A stretch of DNA of 12,460 nt from Gammaproteobacteria bacterium (GTDB taxonomy: Bacteria; Pseudomonadota; Gammaproteobacteria; UBA6429; Thiohalophilaceae). The notes beneath the pieces are model-generated. The model searched no databases. It was not told where the DNA came from and worked only from the letters and a program-made list of their open reading frames with translations. Location of the stretch: the NCBI GenBank assembly GCA_024639445.1, contig JAHEIJ010000039.1, forward strand, positions 1 to 12,460, written 5' to 3'. A program made the position numbers and the translations under genes. This document shows positions 1-7,399 of this stretch, piece after piece (the stretch's first letter is position 1; each line of letters starts with the position of its first letter).

Positions 1-16
1 AAATCAGAATCAACAA

Positions 17-1123
17 TCAATAGCCTGCCATTTCCAGGTAGCCATAACCCAACAGGTCATTAGTGGCGGCACTCAACACCTTCACCGTCCCCTCCCAGTA
101 ATAAATTCCGGTCGCCATTTCCTGATCATCGATCAAGGCTTCAATTTTAAATTGTTGTTGTATATCCGGAATTTCCATCGTCCAGCTTACGGGATAACGC
201 CTGCCAGTTGGTGAAGTCCAGTAACGCAACGGCTGCACGGTAACATCATTATATGACAGCGAGTGTGTGCTGCCGTCGGGGAGTACCCAGTTACCTGCAC
301 TGTGTACATCCATCTCACCGTTTTTCTTGCGTAAACGATAAAACATCAGATCATGCTGATCATTTAACTGTAACGAGAACCAGTCCCAGCCGGCCTGATC
401 CTCACCCAGGACACTGGTACTCCATTCCCGATCCAGCCACGACCAACCGCTCACCTTGACATGCTCGCCATGCTTGATGATTTCACCCCCGGTTTGCAAG
501 CGTGTAGACGAATAATAATAAGAGGCGTTACCCGGTTCACTGCTTTTCTGGCTCAAACCCTTGTCACCTTGCAGGACCACCGGCTTGTGGGGCGTGAGTT
601 GCAGGTTCAAGGCAAACTCTTTGGTTTTCACCTTAATTACCCAGGGAAAGGCTCCTTGCTCACCGCCTATGATTTGCCAGTCCTCCAGCCAGACACGAAA
701 CGGCTGATCGCTCTGCCCCGCGAGGCCAACCGCTCCTCGCGCCAGGCGCTGCTCATATGAGTGGTGATTTGCATTAACATCCGTCAAGGCCACATGCGCC
801 ATCCAAACCTGGTTGGTGGCCCAGTTTGAGCCACTGACTGATGGCTTCGGTGAAAGAGCAATACGAAACAAAGTGACCTGATATCCGTAACGATTTTTTG
901 ATTCATCCGTCAAATTGCCAGTGATGTACCACCACTCATTACGAAAGCCGGGATGGGCTGCGTGATCTTGCGGAAACTGGAACATCCGTGGTTCAAATGC
1001 GCGGCTGAATCCCTGCTCGGCCTGTCCACCCAGGGTGGCACTGAGATCCAGTGCCGATTCCGTTGGTGCTTTATTGCACCCGAGCAGTAGTAAACTGAGC
1101 AGGATGGGTAACCCGAGTTTCAT
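17..1123 (-). CDS. CrtC/AttH-family lipocalin-like lipoprotein (AttH component of an AttEFGH-type ABC system)
   Basis: A 368-residue protein with a lipoprotein signal peptide: Lys2, a leucine-rich core, and lipobox Leu13-Leu14-Gly15-Cys16, so it is probably a lipidated periplasmic or outer-membrane-facing protein. The family signature is clear: EWWY at residues 63-66 followed by TGNL, a central region with DREWST and GWDWFSLQL, and a C-terminal GYGYLEMAGY. These are hallmarks of the CrtC/AttH fold, two lipocalin-like barrels that bind hydrophobic ligands. Some members are carotenoid 1,2-hydratases, but no carotenoid gene is nearby. The start ATG overlaps the stop of the permease gene by 4 bases, which implies translational coupling and a shared job with the transporter. 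It is the last gene of the operon and the stop lies 16 bases from the window edge. The family call is firm; the ligand is unknown. Confidence 0.9.
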   Translation of the reverse strand: MKLGLPILLSLLLLGCNKAPTESALDLSATLGGQAEQGFSRAFEPRMFQFPQDHAAHPGFRNEWWYITGNLTDESKNRYGYQVTLFRIALSPKPSVSGSNWATNQVWMAHVALTDVNANHHSYEQRLARGAVGLAGQSDQPFRVWLEDWQIIGGEQGAFPWVIKVKTKEFALNLQLTPHKPVVLQGDKGLSQKSSEPGNASYYYSSTRLQTGGEIIKHGEHVKVSGWSWLDREWSTSVLGEDQAGWDWFSLQLNDQHDLMFYRLRKKNGEMDVHSAGNWVLPDGSTHSLSYNDVTVQPLRYWTSPTGRRYPVSWTMEIPDIQQQFKIEALIDDQEMATGIYYWEGTVKVLSAATNDLLGYGYLEMAGY

Positions 1124-3636
1124 AGTGACCGTAACCCATCACTTATTGGAATATGACTTATACGCCGCGTGGGATACAAACCCGCCAGCAAGGCTGCCAG
1201 CACCGAAAGCAACAAGGCCTGAAATGGCAGACTGACAAAAAAGTAGCTTTGCATAGTCCAGCCAAACGATCGCCGGTTTATTACCTCAATCAGAATGTCA
1301 GACATGATGTAACCAAGAGGCAATGATAACAGCCCCGCCAACAAACCGATCAAGGCAGACTGCAACAATACCAGGCGTTGCAACTGTCCCGGCGTTATCC
1401 CGGTAGAACGCAGAATGGAATATTCACGGCCTTTCTCCAGGAACAAAGCCATTAATGCACTGAACACTCCGACAAACGCGACTATCACCACTAACACACG
1501 CAGCACATTGGTAATAGCAAACGTACGATCAAATACTTTCAAAGAGAAATCCCGGATGGTTTTATTAGAACGCACCATTACCGCTCGGGAACTGGCACCG
1601 GCCCAGCTTTGCAGCTGTTTAGTTAGCGCGGCAACATCAGCTTCCTCGTTTAACATCAAACCAATCGTGGAAATATCTCGATCCGCCCAATACTTTTCAT
1701 AAATACGACGTGGCAATACCACCATCCCCTGTGAGGCACTGTAGTCCTGATACACACCAGCGATTTTAAGACTGATAGTTCCCGCTACACCGGTCTGTAC
1801 CATGATGTTGTCACCAGCCCGAACCTTGTGATGGTAGGCAAACGGTTCGGAAACCAGCAACACGTCATCTTCCAAAAATGCCCGCCATATATCATCACGA
1901 TCGCCGTACAGGTATTCAAAGCCACGACCACTGTGTTCCCCTGGCTGTAGCACCAACATCGGTACGGTAGCACCATCAACTTCAAGCCTGGCATTACGCC
2001 CGGTACTCACCGAAGCGACATCCGGTAAAGTCTGCACGCGTTGTAACCATCGTGGATCCAGGCTACCTTCAATACGTGAGGAATTCATCGTCGTTGCCGA
2101 GATATACAGGTCACTTTGTAACGTGTCTTCCAACCAGTCTGCCACGCTGGCACGAAATGAACCAATCATAATGCTAACCCCTACAGTCGCTGATACCGCT
2201 ACTGTCAATGCAACAATCGCCAGGGTTGTTCGACTCAGCGAGGCTTGTACCCCACGAAGGGTCATTCTCTGATACAAACTGTAAGATGGAACACGCTGCA
2301 ACCAACCCAATATGCCTTTTAACACCGCAGGTACTATCAGGCTGTAGCCCACAATAAACAAAAACAACGCCATAAAACCAATGACTAAACTTTGGCCGGA
2401 TACAGCAATCAGCAATGGACTAATTACCATGCAAAAAAGACCGGCAAGCATCAGCCAACGTGACATTCGTTGACCTGTCTGTTCAAGATGTGAAACACGA
2501 TAGACAAATACCGGCTTTACCCGAGCTGCCTCCAGGGCCGGTGCCAATGTTGCTGTCAGTACCGCCAACAGAGTAATCCCCACACCTTTCAGCACCTGCC
2601 AGGGGGTGATCAATAACTCGGTGGCACTAACCGAAACATACAGGTCAGAAATCGTTTGAGTCACCAGGACTAGCAAACCCTGGCCAAGCAAAATACCCAG
2701 CAACGCACCCAAGGTGCTTCCCACCAAACCCAGGATAATGGCTTCCAGCAGCATATGCTGAAACAATTGCCTGCCGGTAGTGCCGATCATGCGATTAATG
2801 GCAAAGGTTTGCCGACGCTGCAGTACCGAGAATGTCATGGTGTTATAGACCAGAAAAGCACCTACCAATACTGCCAACAGGCTCATGGCAATCAGGTTAA
2901 TGCGAAAAGCTTCCGTCATTTGCGAAAAGCTTTGCTGCTGATTCTGAAACGAGATTAGTTTTAGCTCAGCCGGTAACCGTTCTCTCACCTCCGCGGCCTG
3001 TAAGTCATCCAGCACCAGTTGAATCCGCGTCAAATATCCAGACTTATCCAACAGACTCTGTGCCGTTGCTATATCGGCGACAACCAAATTAGTCAAACGT
3101 GCGTCATCCTGCACATCAATTATCGCCAGGATTGTTAACTGTTTTTGCTGGTTATTAATCGTGACACTTAATGTCTCACCTACTTCAAGATTTGCCCGTT
3201 GCGCCAGCGTGGAAGGAATCACCACACTATTGGGTTCGATTATCAAGCGTGGAATCATCTCGGTTGGGAAATCAAAACCTACTTGTGGTTGTGCCAAATA
3301 GGCAAGAGGATCAAGACCCAGCAGGGTATATTGAAAACCCGCAATGCTTATCGCGCCTTCCACTTGCGGACTCGAATCACGCAAGCCCCATTGCACGCGT
3401 AATTGGGTATAAATGTCCTCTGGAATTCCCTCCTGGCTTGCGCTTATTTCGTGCGTCATGGATCCTGATAGTACCGTGACCGAATGACGAAACGATTGAT
3501 TAGCAGTCATATTTGCCAGGTCAACCGCAATCATCACGGCGGTTCCTAAGGCGATGCTAAGTAGCGTCAACCATAGTTGCCAGGGATGGCGGGTGAAGAA
3601 CCGCCAACTGGAGCGAAACAGCAGTCGGTTCACCAT
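1120..3636 (-). CDS. Large FtsX/MacB-type ABC transporter permease with duplicated permease units
   Basis: An 838-residue inner-membrane protein with about ten predicted membrane segments, near residues 20-40, 247-270, 300-325, 350-370, 393-412, 418-440, 470-492, 707-733, 757-778 and 800-820. Two large extracytoplasmic domains (about 41-245 and 495-705) each follow a membrane segment and precede a three-segment FtsX domain. It therefore resembles two FtsX permeases joined head to tail. This is the topology of the YbbP/AttF-AttG group, and unlike LolC, LolE or MacB, which have four segments in about 400-650 residues. Such exporters do mechanical work on lipids, lipoproteins or peptides in the periplasm rather than moving solute through a pore. 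The start overlaps the ATPase gene by 7 bases, and the end overlaps the lipocalin gene by 4. Family certain; substrate unknown. Confidence 0.92.
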   Translation of the reverse strand: MVNRLLFRSSWRFFTRHPWQLWLTLLSIALGTAVMIAVDLANMTANQSFRHSVTVLSGSMTHEISASQEGIPEDIYTQLRVQWGLRDSSPQVEGAISIAGFQYTLLGLDPLAYLAQPQVGFDFPTEMIPRLIIEPNSVVIPSTLAQRANLEVGETLSVTINNQQKQLTILAIIDVQDDARLTNLVVADIATAQSLLDKSGYLTRIQLVLDDLQAAEVRERLPAELKLISFQNQQQSFSQMTEAFRINLIAMSLLAVLVGAFLVYNTMTFSVLQRRQTFAINRMIGTTGRQLFQHMLLEAIILGLVGSTLGALLGILLGQGLLVLVTQTISDLYVSVSATELLITPWQVLKGVGITLLAVLTATLAPALEAARVKPVFVYRVSHLEQTGQRMSRWLMLAGLFCMVISPLLIAVSGQSLVIGFMALFLFIVGYSLIVPAVLKGILGWLQRVPSYSLYQRMTLRGVQASLSRTTLAIVALTVAVSATVGVSIMIGSFRASVADWLEDTLQSDLYISATTMNSSRIEGSLDPRWLQRVQTLPDVASVSTGRNARLEVDGATVPMLVLQPGEHSGRGFEYLYGDRDDIWRAFLEDDVLLVSEPFAYHHKVRAGDNIMVQTGVAGTISLKIAGVYQDYSASQGMVVLPRRIYEKYWADRDISTIGLMLNEEADVAALTKQLQSWAGASSRAVMVRSNKTIRDFSLKVFDRTFAITNVLRVLVVIVAFVGVFSALMALFLEKGREYSILRSTGITPGQLQRLVLLQSALIGLLAGLLSLPLGYIMSDILIEVINRRSFGWTMQSYFFVSLPFQALLLSVLAALLAGLYPTRRISHIPISDGLRSL

Positions 3637-4319
3637 GTAATATCCTGCCCGCCCTCATGCAATACACCCTGCTCAAGAATCAGGGTGCGATCAGCCCTGT
3701 CTGCCACCGCCTTGCTATGAGTTACAATTAGCAGACTCTGGTTATGCTTATGTGCGAGATCAAACAATAAATTCAGAATCATTTGACCGTTATGCGCATC
3801 CAGATTGCCGGTTGGCTCATCCGCTAACACCAGTGTGGGTTGATGAACCAAGGCACGAGCAATCGACACACGCTGTTGCTCGCCACCTGATAGTTGATCA
3901 GGAAATGATTGTCCCCGCTCGGTCAAGCCAATCGCTTCCAGCCAGTGCGTCAAGCGTAGCTTTTGTTCGCAGGATGAAAACCCAAGCAATTCTAATGGCA
4001 GTAAAATATTTTCCGCCGTAGTTAGCGTGGGAATCAGGTTGAACTGTTGATAGATGATGCCAATGTGCTGACGCCGAAAGAATGTTAATGCCGGCTCAGT
4101 CAAACTGGTAATTACCTTACTATCGATGGTGATGGTGCCATGAGAGGGCTCATCGATCCCGCCGATTAAATTCAGCAGAGTTGACTTGCCTGAACCGCTG
4201 CTACCCAACAAGGCAACCCGTTCACCTTGTTGTAAAGAAAGGCTGACATCACGTAAAACATCATGCAAATGACCCGCCTCCTCATAAGCATAGTGAATAT
4301 GTTCAGCACAAAGCAGCAT
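3630..4319 (-). CDS. ABC transporter ATP-binding protein, LolD/MacB-type
   Basis: A 229-residue single-domain ATPase with every motif in place: Walker A GSSGSGKST (39-47), Q-loop at YQQFNLIP (90-97), signature LSGGEQQR (143-150), Walker B LVLADEP ending near Glu168, D-loop GNLD (171-174) and switch His201. It should hydrolyse ATP on the cytoplasmic face and drive the FtsX permease encoded directly downstream. Length and sequence fit the LolD/MacB/YbbA ATPase family, which pairs only with FtsX-type permeases. A GGGGA stretch 9 bases upstream of the ATG is a reasonable ribosome site. It is the first gene of the operon, with a TATACT hexamer a short way upstream. It is not called lolD because the partner is a single 838-residue permease and an AttH lipoprotein rather than LolC/LolE. 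Confidence 0.94.
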   Translation of the reverse strand: MLLCAEHIHYAYEEAGHLHDVLRDVSLSLQQGERVALLGSSGSGKSTLLNLIGGIDEPSHGTITIDSKVITSLTEPALTFFRRQHIGIIYQQFNLIPTLTTAENILLPLELLGFSSCEQKLRLTHWLEAIGLTERGQSFPDQLSGGEQQRVSIARALVHQPTLVLADEPTGNLDAHNGQMILNLLFDLAHKHNQSLLIVTHSKAVADRADRTLILEQGVLHEGGQDITW

Positions 4320-4339
4320 GAGAATGTTCCCCAGGATCG

Positions 4340-4345
4340 AGTATA
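4340..4345 (-). promoter_or_regulatory. Possible -10 element for the ABC/AttH operon
   Basis: Read on the minus strand this is TATACT, five of six matches to the sigma-70 -10 consensus. It lies 20 bases before the ATPase start, which would give a very short leader. No good -35 hexamer sits at the usual spacing, so the call is weak. Confidence 0.25.
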
Positions 4346-4448
4346 AACAGGCGCGCCATAAATGACTTAAAAAAACCAGTAATTACAAAATGATTCGGTT
4401 CAGGACACCTTTACCATAGCAGATGTCTTAAATTGAAAGAACAATGGA

Positions 4449-4499
4449 TGACACTTCGATGTCAAAACGGTCCGCCTTTTAAGGGTGGGTCCTTTGACA
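4449..4499. repeat. Overlapping inverted repeats, two mutually exclusive hairpins
   Basis: TGTCAAA (4460-4466) is exactly complementary to TTTGACA (4493-4499). Inside, CCGCCTT (4472-4478) can pair with AGGGTGG (4482-4488) using two G-U pairs. The first arm also matches TGACA at 4449-4453, giving a small hairpin around TTCG, so only one of the two can form at once. No U-tract follows on either strand, so this is not a standard terminator. It lies downstream of the DUF1223 stop and upstream of the ABC operon. Confidence 0.4.
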
Positions 4500-4538
4500 G
4501 TTTAGATAATTATATTTATTCCTTAATAGCTCAGGAGA

Positions 4539-5288
4539 CTACTTTCGATGAAACCCTGGCAGATCTCCACCAACTGCCTGTGATGGAGTCGGGTCACCTT
4601 CACGACTAACCCACACTGCCAGTGCATAATGCTTGGCACCGGTATAATACAGGTTAGGAAGGTTCGTCAGCCATTGGGCGTCAACACTGATTAGGGATTT
4701 ATACCCTACCACTACAAAATTATGCTTGGCAGTACGACCTTGATTCTCACCTGCTTTAATCTGGCTCAACAAGTCCATCCCAAGTACAGCAATATTCAGC
4801 GTCAATGTTCCAGAAACAGGCGTTGATGAAACAAAATCTGCTTTTAGCTGCTTACCGGTTACTGTAACTTTTAGATTCCCAGGCATATTGTAGCTGCTTG
4901 GCGGCTCGTTCCCAAACCAGCCGCGTCGCCACGCCTGACCGTTTACCACAAAGGCCGGCGTATACACGGTGCGTAAATTACGCTGTCTGGCATACCAGGA
5001 TTGGCGGATACCATGTGACGGGTGGGCATAGGGATCCCGCCAGCCTATGTAATCCCAGTAGTCCACGTGAAAGGCGATGGGAATATAACGGTGCCAAAGC
5101 TCCGAATGTTGGCTCAGACCATTCAAATATTCTTCTGCTGGCGGACAACTGTTACATCCTTCCGAAGTATATAGTTCAATCAAAACAGTCTGCTGTTGGC
5201 CGCTGTTGAAATTAGACTCCTGCGCCTGTACATGTGTACTAACCAGAATTAAGCTTATTAAAAGATGCTTATAAATAAGATGTCGCAT
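4539..5288 (-). CDS. Secreted DUF1223 protein with thioredoxin-like CxxC
   Basis: With the ATG at 5288 this is a 249-residue protein beginning with a basic stretch and a hydrophobic core, with likely signal cleavage after VQA (residue 22). The mature part starts with a thioredoxin-like strand, VLIELYTSEGC, followed by Cys45-Asn-Ser-Cys48-Pro-Pro. This is the signature of the DUF1223 family, periplasmic proteins of unknown function with a thioredoxin-like N-terminus. The tail forms a beta-rich domain. A redox or thiol role is plausible but unproven. A GTG at 5324 would add 12 residues before the signal peptide (starting Met-Cys-Leu-Thr); I reject it because it displaces the signal sequence from the N-terminus. 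It is monocistronic and divergent from the kinase gene. Neither candidate start has a strong ribosome site. Confidence 0.88.
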   Translation of the reverse strand: MRHLIYKHLLISLILVSTHVQAQESNFNSGQQQTVLIELYTSEGCNSCPPAEEYLNGLSQHSELWHRYIPIAFHVDYWDYIGWRDPYAHPSHGIRQSWYARQRNLRTVYTPAFVVNGQAWRRGWFGNEPPSSYNMPGNLKVTVTGKQLKADFVSSTPVSGTLTLNIAVLGMDLLSQIKAGENQGRTAKHNFVVVGYKSLISVDAQWLTNLPNLYYTGAKHYALAVWVSREGDPTPSQAVGGDLPGFHRK

Positions 5289-5325
5289 AACGGCTTCACA
5301 GGATATGTTAAGTGTGAGACACACC

Positions 5326-5390
5326 CTGGCAAATAAGGTTTCCAGCCAAATAACCCAAATTCAGCTCATTGGGTTAAGCCAATTTGCCAG
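5326..5390. repeat. Nested inverted repeat between divergent DUF1223 and kinase genes
   Basis: The outer arms CTGGCAAAT (5326-5334) and ATTTGCCAG (5382-5390) are perfect complements. Inside them TAACCCAA (5351-5358) and TTGGGTTA (5369-5376) are also perfect complements with a 10-base spacer. The outer arms are placed asymmetrically around the inner ones. On the plus strand a seven-T run follows at 5403-5409. It may be a regulator-binding site for the divergent pair or a leader structure. Confidence 0.5.
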
Positions 5391-5477
5391 TTTCAAACCC
5401 TCTTTTTTTGTTCTTTTTCATAGAGAATCCGCTATTATGTTAATAATTGAGCGCAGACTCTAATGGATTGATTATCA

Positions 5478-7214
5478 ATGGTAAATTTGCTCAACCGCAC
5501 CACCAAGAAACGTGCCGATTCGGCAAGACACGATGCCATCTTTGTAGAGCAGGCAGCCTTGATTGCCAATTCCATCCACTCTTCTGTGTTGGGTACATTT
5601 TTGGGCATCGTTTTCATGTTGCTGATTATGTGGTCGGTAATCGATATCACCGCACTGGTGAGTTGGTCAATAATACTGGGTATTATCTCTCTTATTCGAG
5701 ATGGTCACGCACGCTGGTATCATAAGATAGCCCCTACCCTGCCCAATATCAGGAGATGGGGCTACCAGTTTGCAGGCCTGGCGTTTATCGCAGCCACAGT
5801 CTGGGGAAGCTCTGCTATCTTTATCTTCCCGGAAACTGACCCAATTCGCCAATTGATGCTGGCTTTTGTTTTGGGTATCACCTGTGCGGTAGCGGTATCC
5901 ACACTTTCACCGATTCGATACATTATTGTTACGTTTATCATTCTCGTTCTTGCACCGTTGGCGATCCGACTTATAGTAGTCAGTGAAATATACACCCTGA
6001 CACTAATGGGAATCATTGTCGCTGTTACGATTCCATTGCTTGTCGTCAACGCCCTGCGTATGAACCGTGTCACGGTGTCGAATATTTCACTTCGTATTGA
6101 CGCCATGGCCCAGGAAAAGAAGCTTCGCGATTCACAACAGCGGCTCACCATGCATCTGCAACGTACCCCGCTGGCAGTAATAGAGTGGAACACTAACTTT
6201 GAAGTTACGGAGTGGAATGAGGCAGCACATAAAATATTTGGTTATAGTCGAGAAGAGGCATTAGGCAGTAATGGTATTGACCTGCTTGTGCCAGAGCACA
6301 TGACCGATCGAACAAGAAAAATACGTGAGCAACTCATAAAAAACGAAGGCGGTCTATATAGTATTAATGAGAATATTACCAAAGATGGGCATGTCATTCT
6401 ATGTGAATGGTTTAATACCCCGCTTGTCGATGAAAATGGTGAAGTCATTGGTATTGCATCACTAGCACTGGATGTAACAGAACGCATCCGTATCGATCAA
6501 ATGAAACGGGACTTTGTCTCTATTGTAAGCCATGAGCTGCGTACCCCATTAACAGCCATCCGCGGTGCGCTTGGTTTGATCCTGGGCGGCGCCACCGGTA
6601 AAGCACCTAAGAAGATGAATGAATTGATACGAATAGCCGATGACAATACCCAACGGTTGTTACGTATCATTAATGACATTCTTGATATCGACAAAATTGA
6701 ATCGGGTGTAATTGAATACGTTTTCGATAACATTCCGGTTATGGAGCTTGTTGATAAAGCCGTGACCAATAACAGTGGATATGCACAGCAATATGATGTG
6801 ACATTAAAGGTAACTGAACGTATGGACGATGCCTGTATCAACGCGGATAGCAATCGCCTCATGCAAGTACTGGATAACCTGGTCTCAAATGCCATCAAGT
6901 TCTCACCCAAGGGTGAATCAGTTGAGCTCAATGTCACTCGGCAAGGGGAAAACGTCCGCATCGCCGTAAGCGATCATGGCCCCGGTATTCCAACGGATTT
7001 TCAGGACAAGTTATTCGATAAATTTACTCAGGCAGATTTCTCTGACACACGTGGCACTAGTGGCGCCGGCCTGGGTCTAAATATTGCCAAAGCGGTTATC
7101 GAGCATCATGATGGCCATATTGACTTCCACACTGAAGAAAATGTCGGCACTACCTTCTTTTTCGACTTACCCGAGGTCCCTTACTGCGATTTCAAACAGC
7201 AGTACGAAGCTTGA
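5478..7214 (+). CDS. Membrane-bound PAS-domain sensor histidine kinase (orphan)
   Basis: A 578-residue kinase. Residues 38-195 hold about six hydrophobic segments in short-loop hairpins, a membrane sensor domain with almost no periplasmic part. A PAS domain follows (about 222-335, ending at the typical DVTER), then the dimerisation domain with H-box SHELRTP and phosphoacceptor His352. The ATPase domain has Asn471 in the N-box, G1 DHGPGI (499-504), an F-box near KFTQADFSD, and G2 GAGLGL (529-534). All catalytic motifs are intact. No receiver or phosphotransfer domain is attached and no response regulator lies in the window, so its partner is unknown. A stop at 5469 leaves the ATG at 5478 as the first start; its ribosome site is weak. 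The signal may be a membrane state or redox condition; this is inference. Confidence 0.93.
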   Translation: MVNLLNRTTKKRADSARHDAIFVEQAALIANSIHSSVLGTFLGIVFMLLIMWSVIDITALVSWSIILGIISLIRDGHARWYHKIAPTLPNIRRWGYQFAGLAFIAATVWGSSAIFIFPETDPIRQLMLAFVLGITCAVAVSTLSPIRYIIVTFIILVLAPLAIRLIVVSEIYTLTLMGIIVAVTIPLLVVNALRMNRVTVSNISLRIDAMAQEKKLRDSQQRLTMHLQRTPLAVIEWNTNFEVTEWNEAAHKIFGYSREEALGSNGIDLLVPEHMTDRTRKIREQLIKNEGGLYSINENITKDGHVILCEWFNTPLVDENGEVIGIASLALDVTERIRIDQMKRDFVSIVSHELRTPLTAIRGALGLILGGATGKAPKKMNELIRIADDNTQRLLRIINDILDIDKIESGVIEYVFDNIPVMELVDKAVTNNSGYAQQYDVTLKVTERMDDACINADSNRLMQVLDNLVSNAIKFSPKGESVELNVTRQGENVRIAVSDHGPGIPTDFQDKLFDKFTQADFSDTRGTSGAGLGLNIAKAVIEHHDGHIDFHTEENVGTTFFFDLPEVPYCDFKQQYEA

Positions 7215-7294
7215 TTAAAGCTATCCGCCAACTATCGCTTGTCTGCTATCCTCCCACCGGGATTTTACCCACTGCGCATGTCTAAAGAATTAAT

Positions 7295-7399
7295 ATGGAA
7301 GTGCCATATGGAGGACGTACTTATCGTCAGCGTGGGTGGCCAATCGACATGTATTATGGTTGGCTCAAAGGCCATGGCTTGACCTGTCTTTCGGTCTAA
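7295..7399 (+). CDS. Possible 34-residue small protein (uncertain)
   Basis: A short reading frame between the convergent kinase and cytochrome b genes, running from ATG to TAA and overlapping the last 4 bases of the cytochrome gene on the other strand. The predicted peptide is rich in Gly, Tyr, Trp and Arg, with segments PYGGRTYRQRGWPID and MYYGWLKGHGL, which is more protein-like than random intergenic translation. Only a weak AAAGA lies about 6 bases before the ATG, and an in-frame stop at 7283 rules out extension. I recognise no family. An overlapping frame from 7278 also encodes 34 residues but looks less protein-like. Confidence 0.2.
   Translation: MEVPYGGRTYRQRGWPIDMYYGWLKGHGLTCLSV

Larger units (their letters stand above)
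4320..4538. other. Intergenic region between the DUF1223 gene and the ABC operon
   Basis: 219 bases without a credible gene on either strand. It holds the possible operon -10 at 4340-4345, an A/T-rich patch, and the inverted repeats at 4449-4499. A TTGACA hexamer on the plus strand at 4494 has no convincing -10 partner. Confidence 0.6.

Noticed and set aside
253..760. Plus-strand open frames of 68 and 99 residues opposite the AttH gene
   Set aside because: They are antisense to a gene with clear family motifs, and their translations show no domain, signal or conserved pattern. The same holds for the other open frames opposite or overlapping the permease, kinase, cytochromes and VWA gene.
17..1123. 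Carotenoid 1,2-hydratase (CrtC proper)
   Set aside because: The fold family is shared, but the lipoprotein signal and tight coupling to an ABC exporter fit AttH; no carotenoid gene is present.
3630..4319. LolCDE lipoprotein release system
   Set aside because: The ATPase is LolD-like, but the permease has about ten helices in 838 residues, unlike LolC/LolE with four.
4494..4520. Plus-strand promoter from TTGACA at 4494
   Set aside because: No acceptable -10 at 16-18 bases, and it would only transcribe antisense to DUF1223.
5289..5324. GTG start at 5324 for the DUF1223 gene
   Set aside because: It would put 12 residues before the signal peptide and overlaps no ribosome site; the ATG at 5288 places the signal correctly.
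5408..5438. Sigma-70 promoter TTGTTC / TATTAT for the kinase
   Set aside because: The 19-base spacer and poor -35 make it too weak to call.
7341..7366. Hairpin GCCAATC / GGTTGGC as terminator of the convergent genes
   Set aside because: Seven pairs with one G-U and a 12-base loop, and no U-run on either strand.
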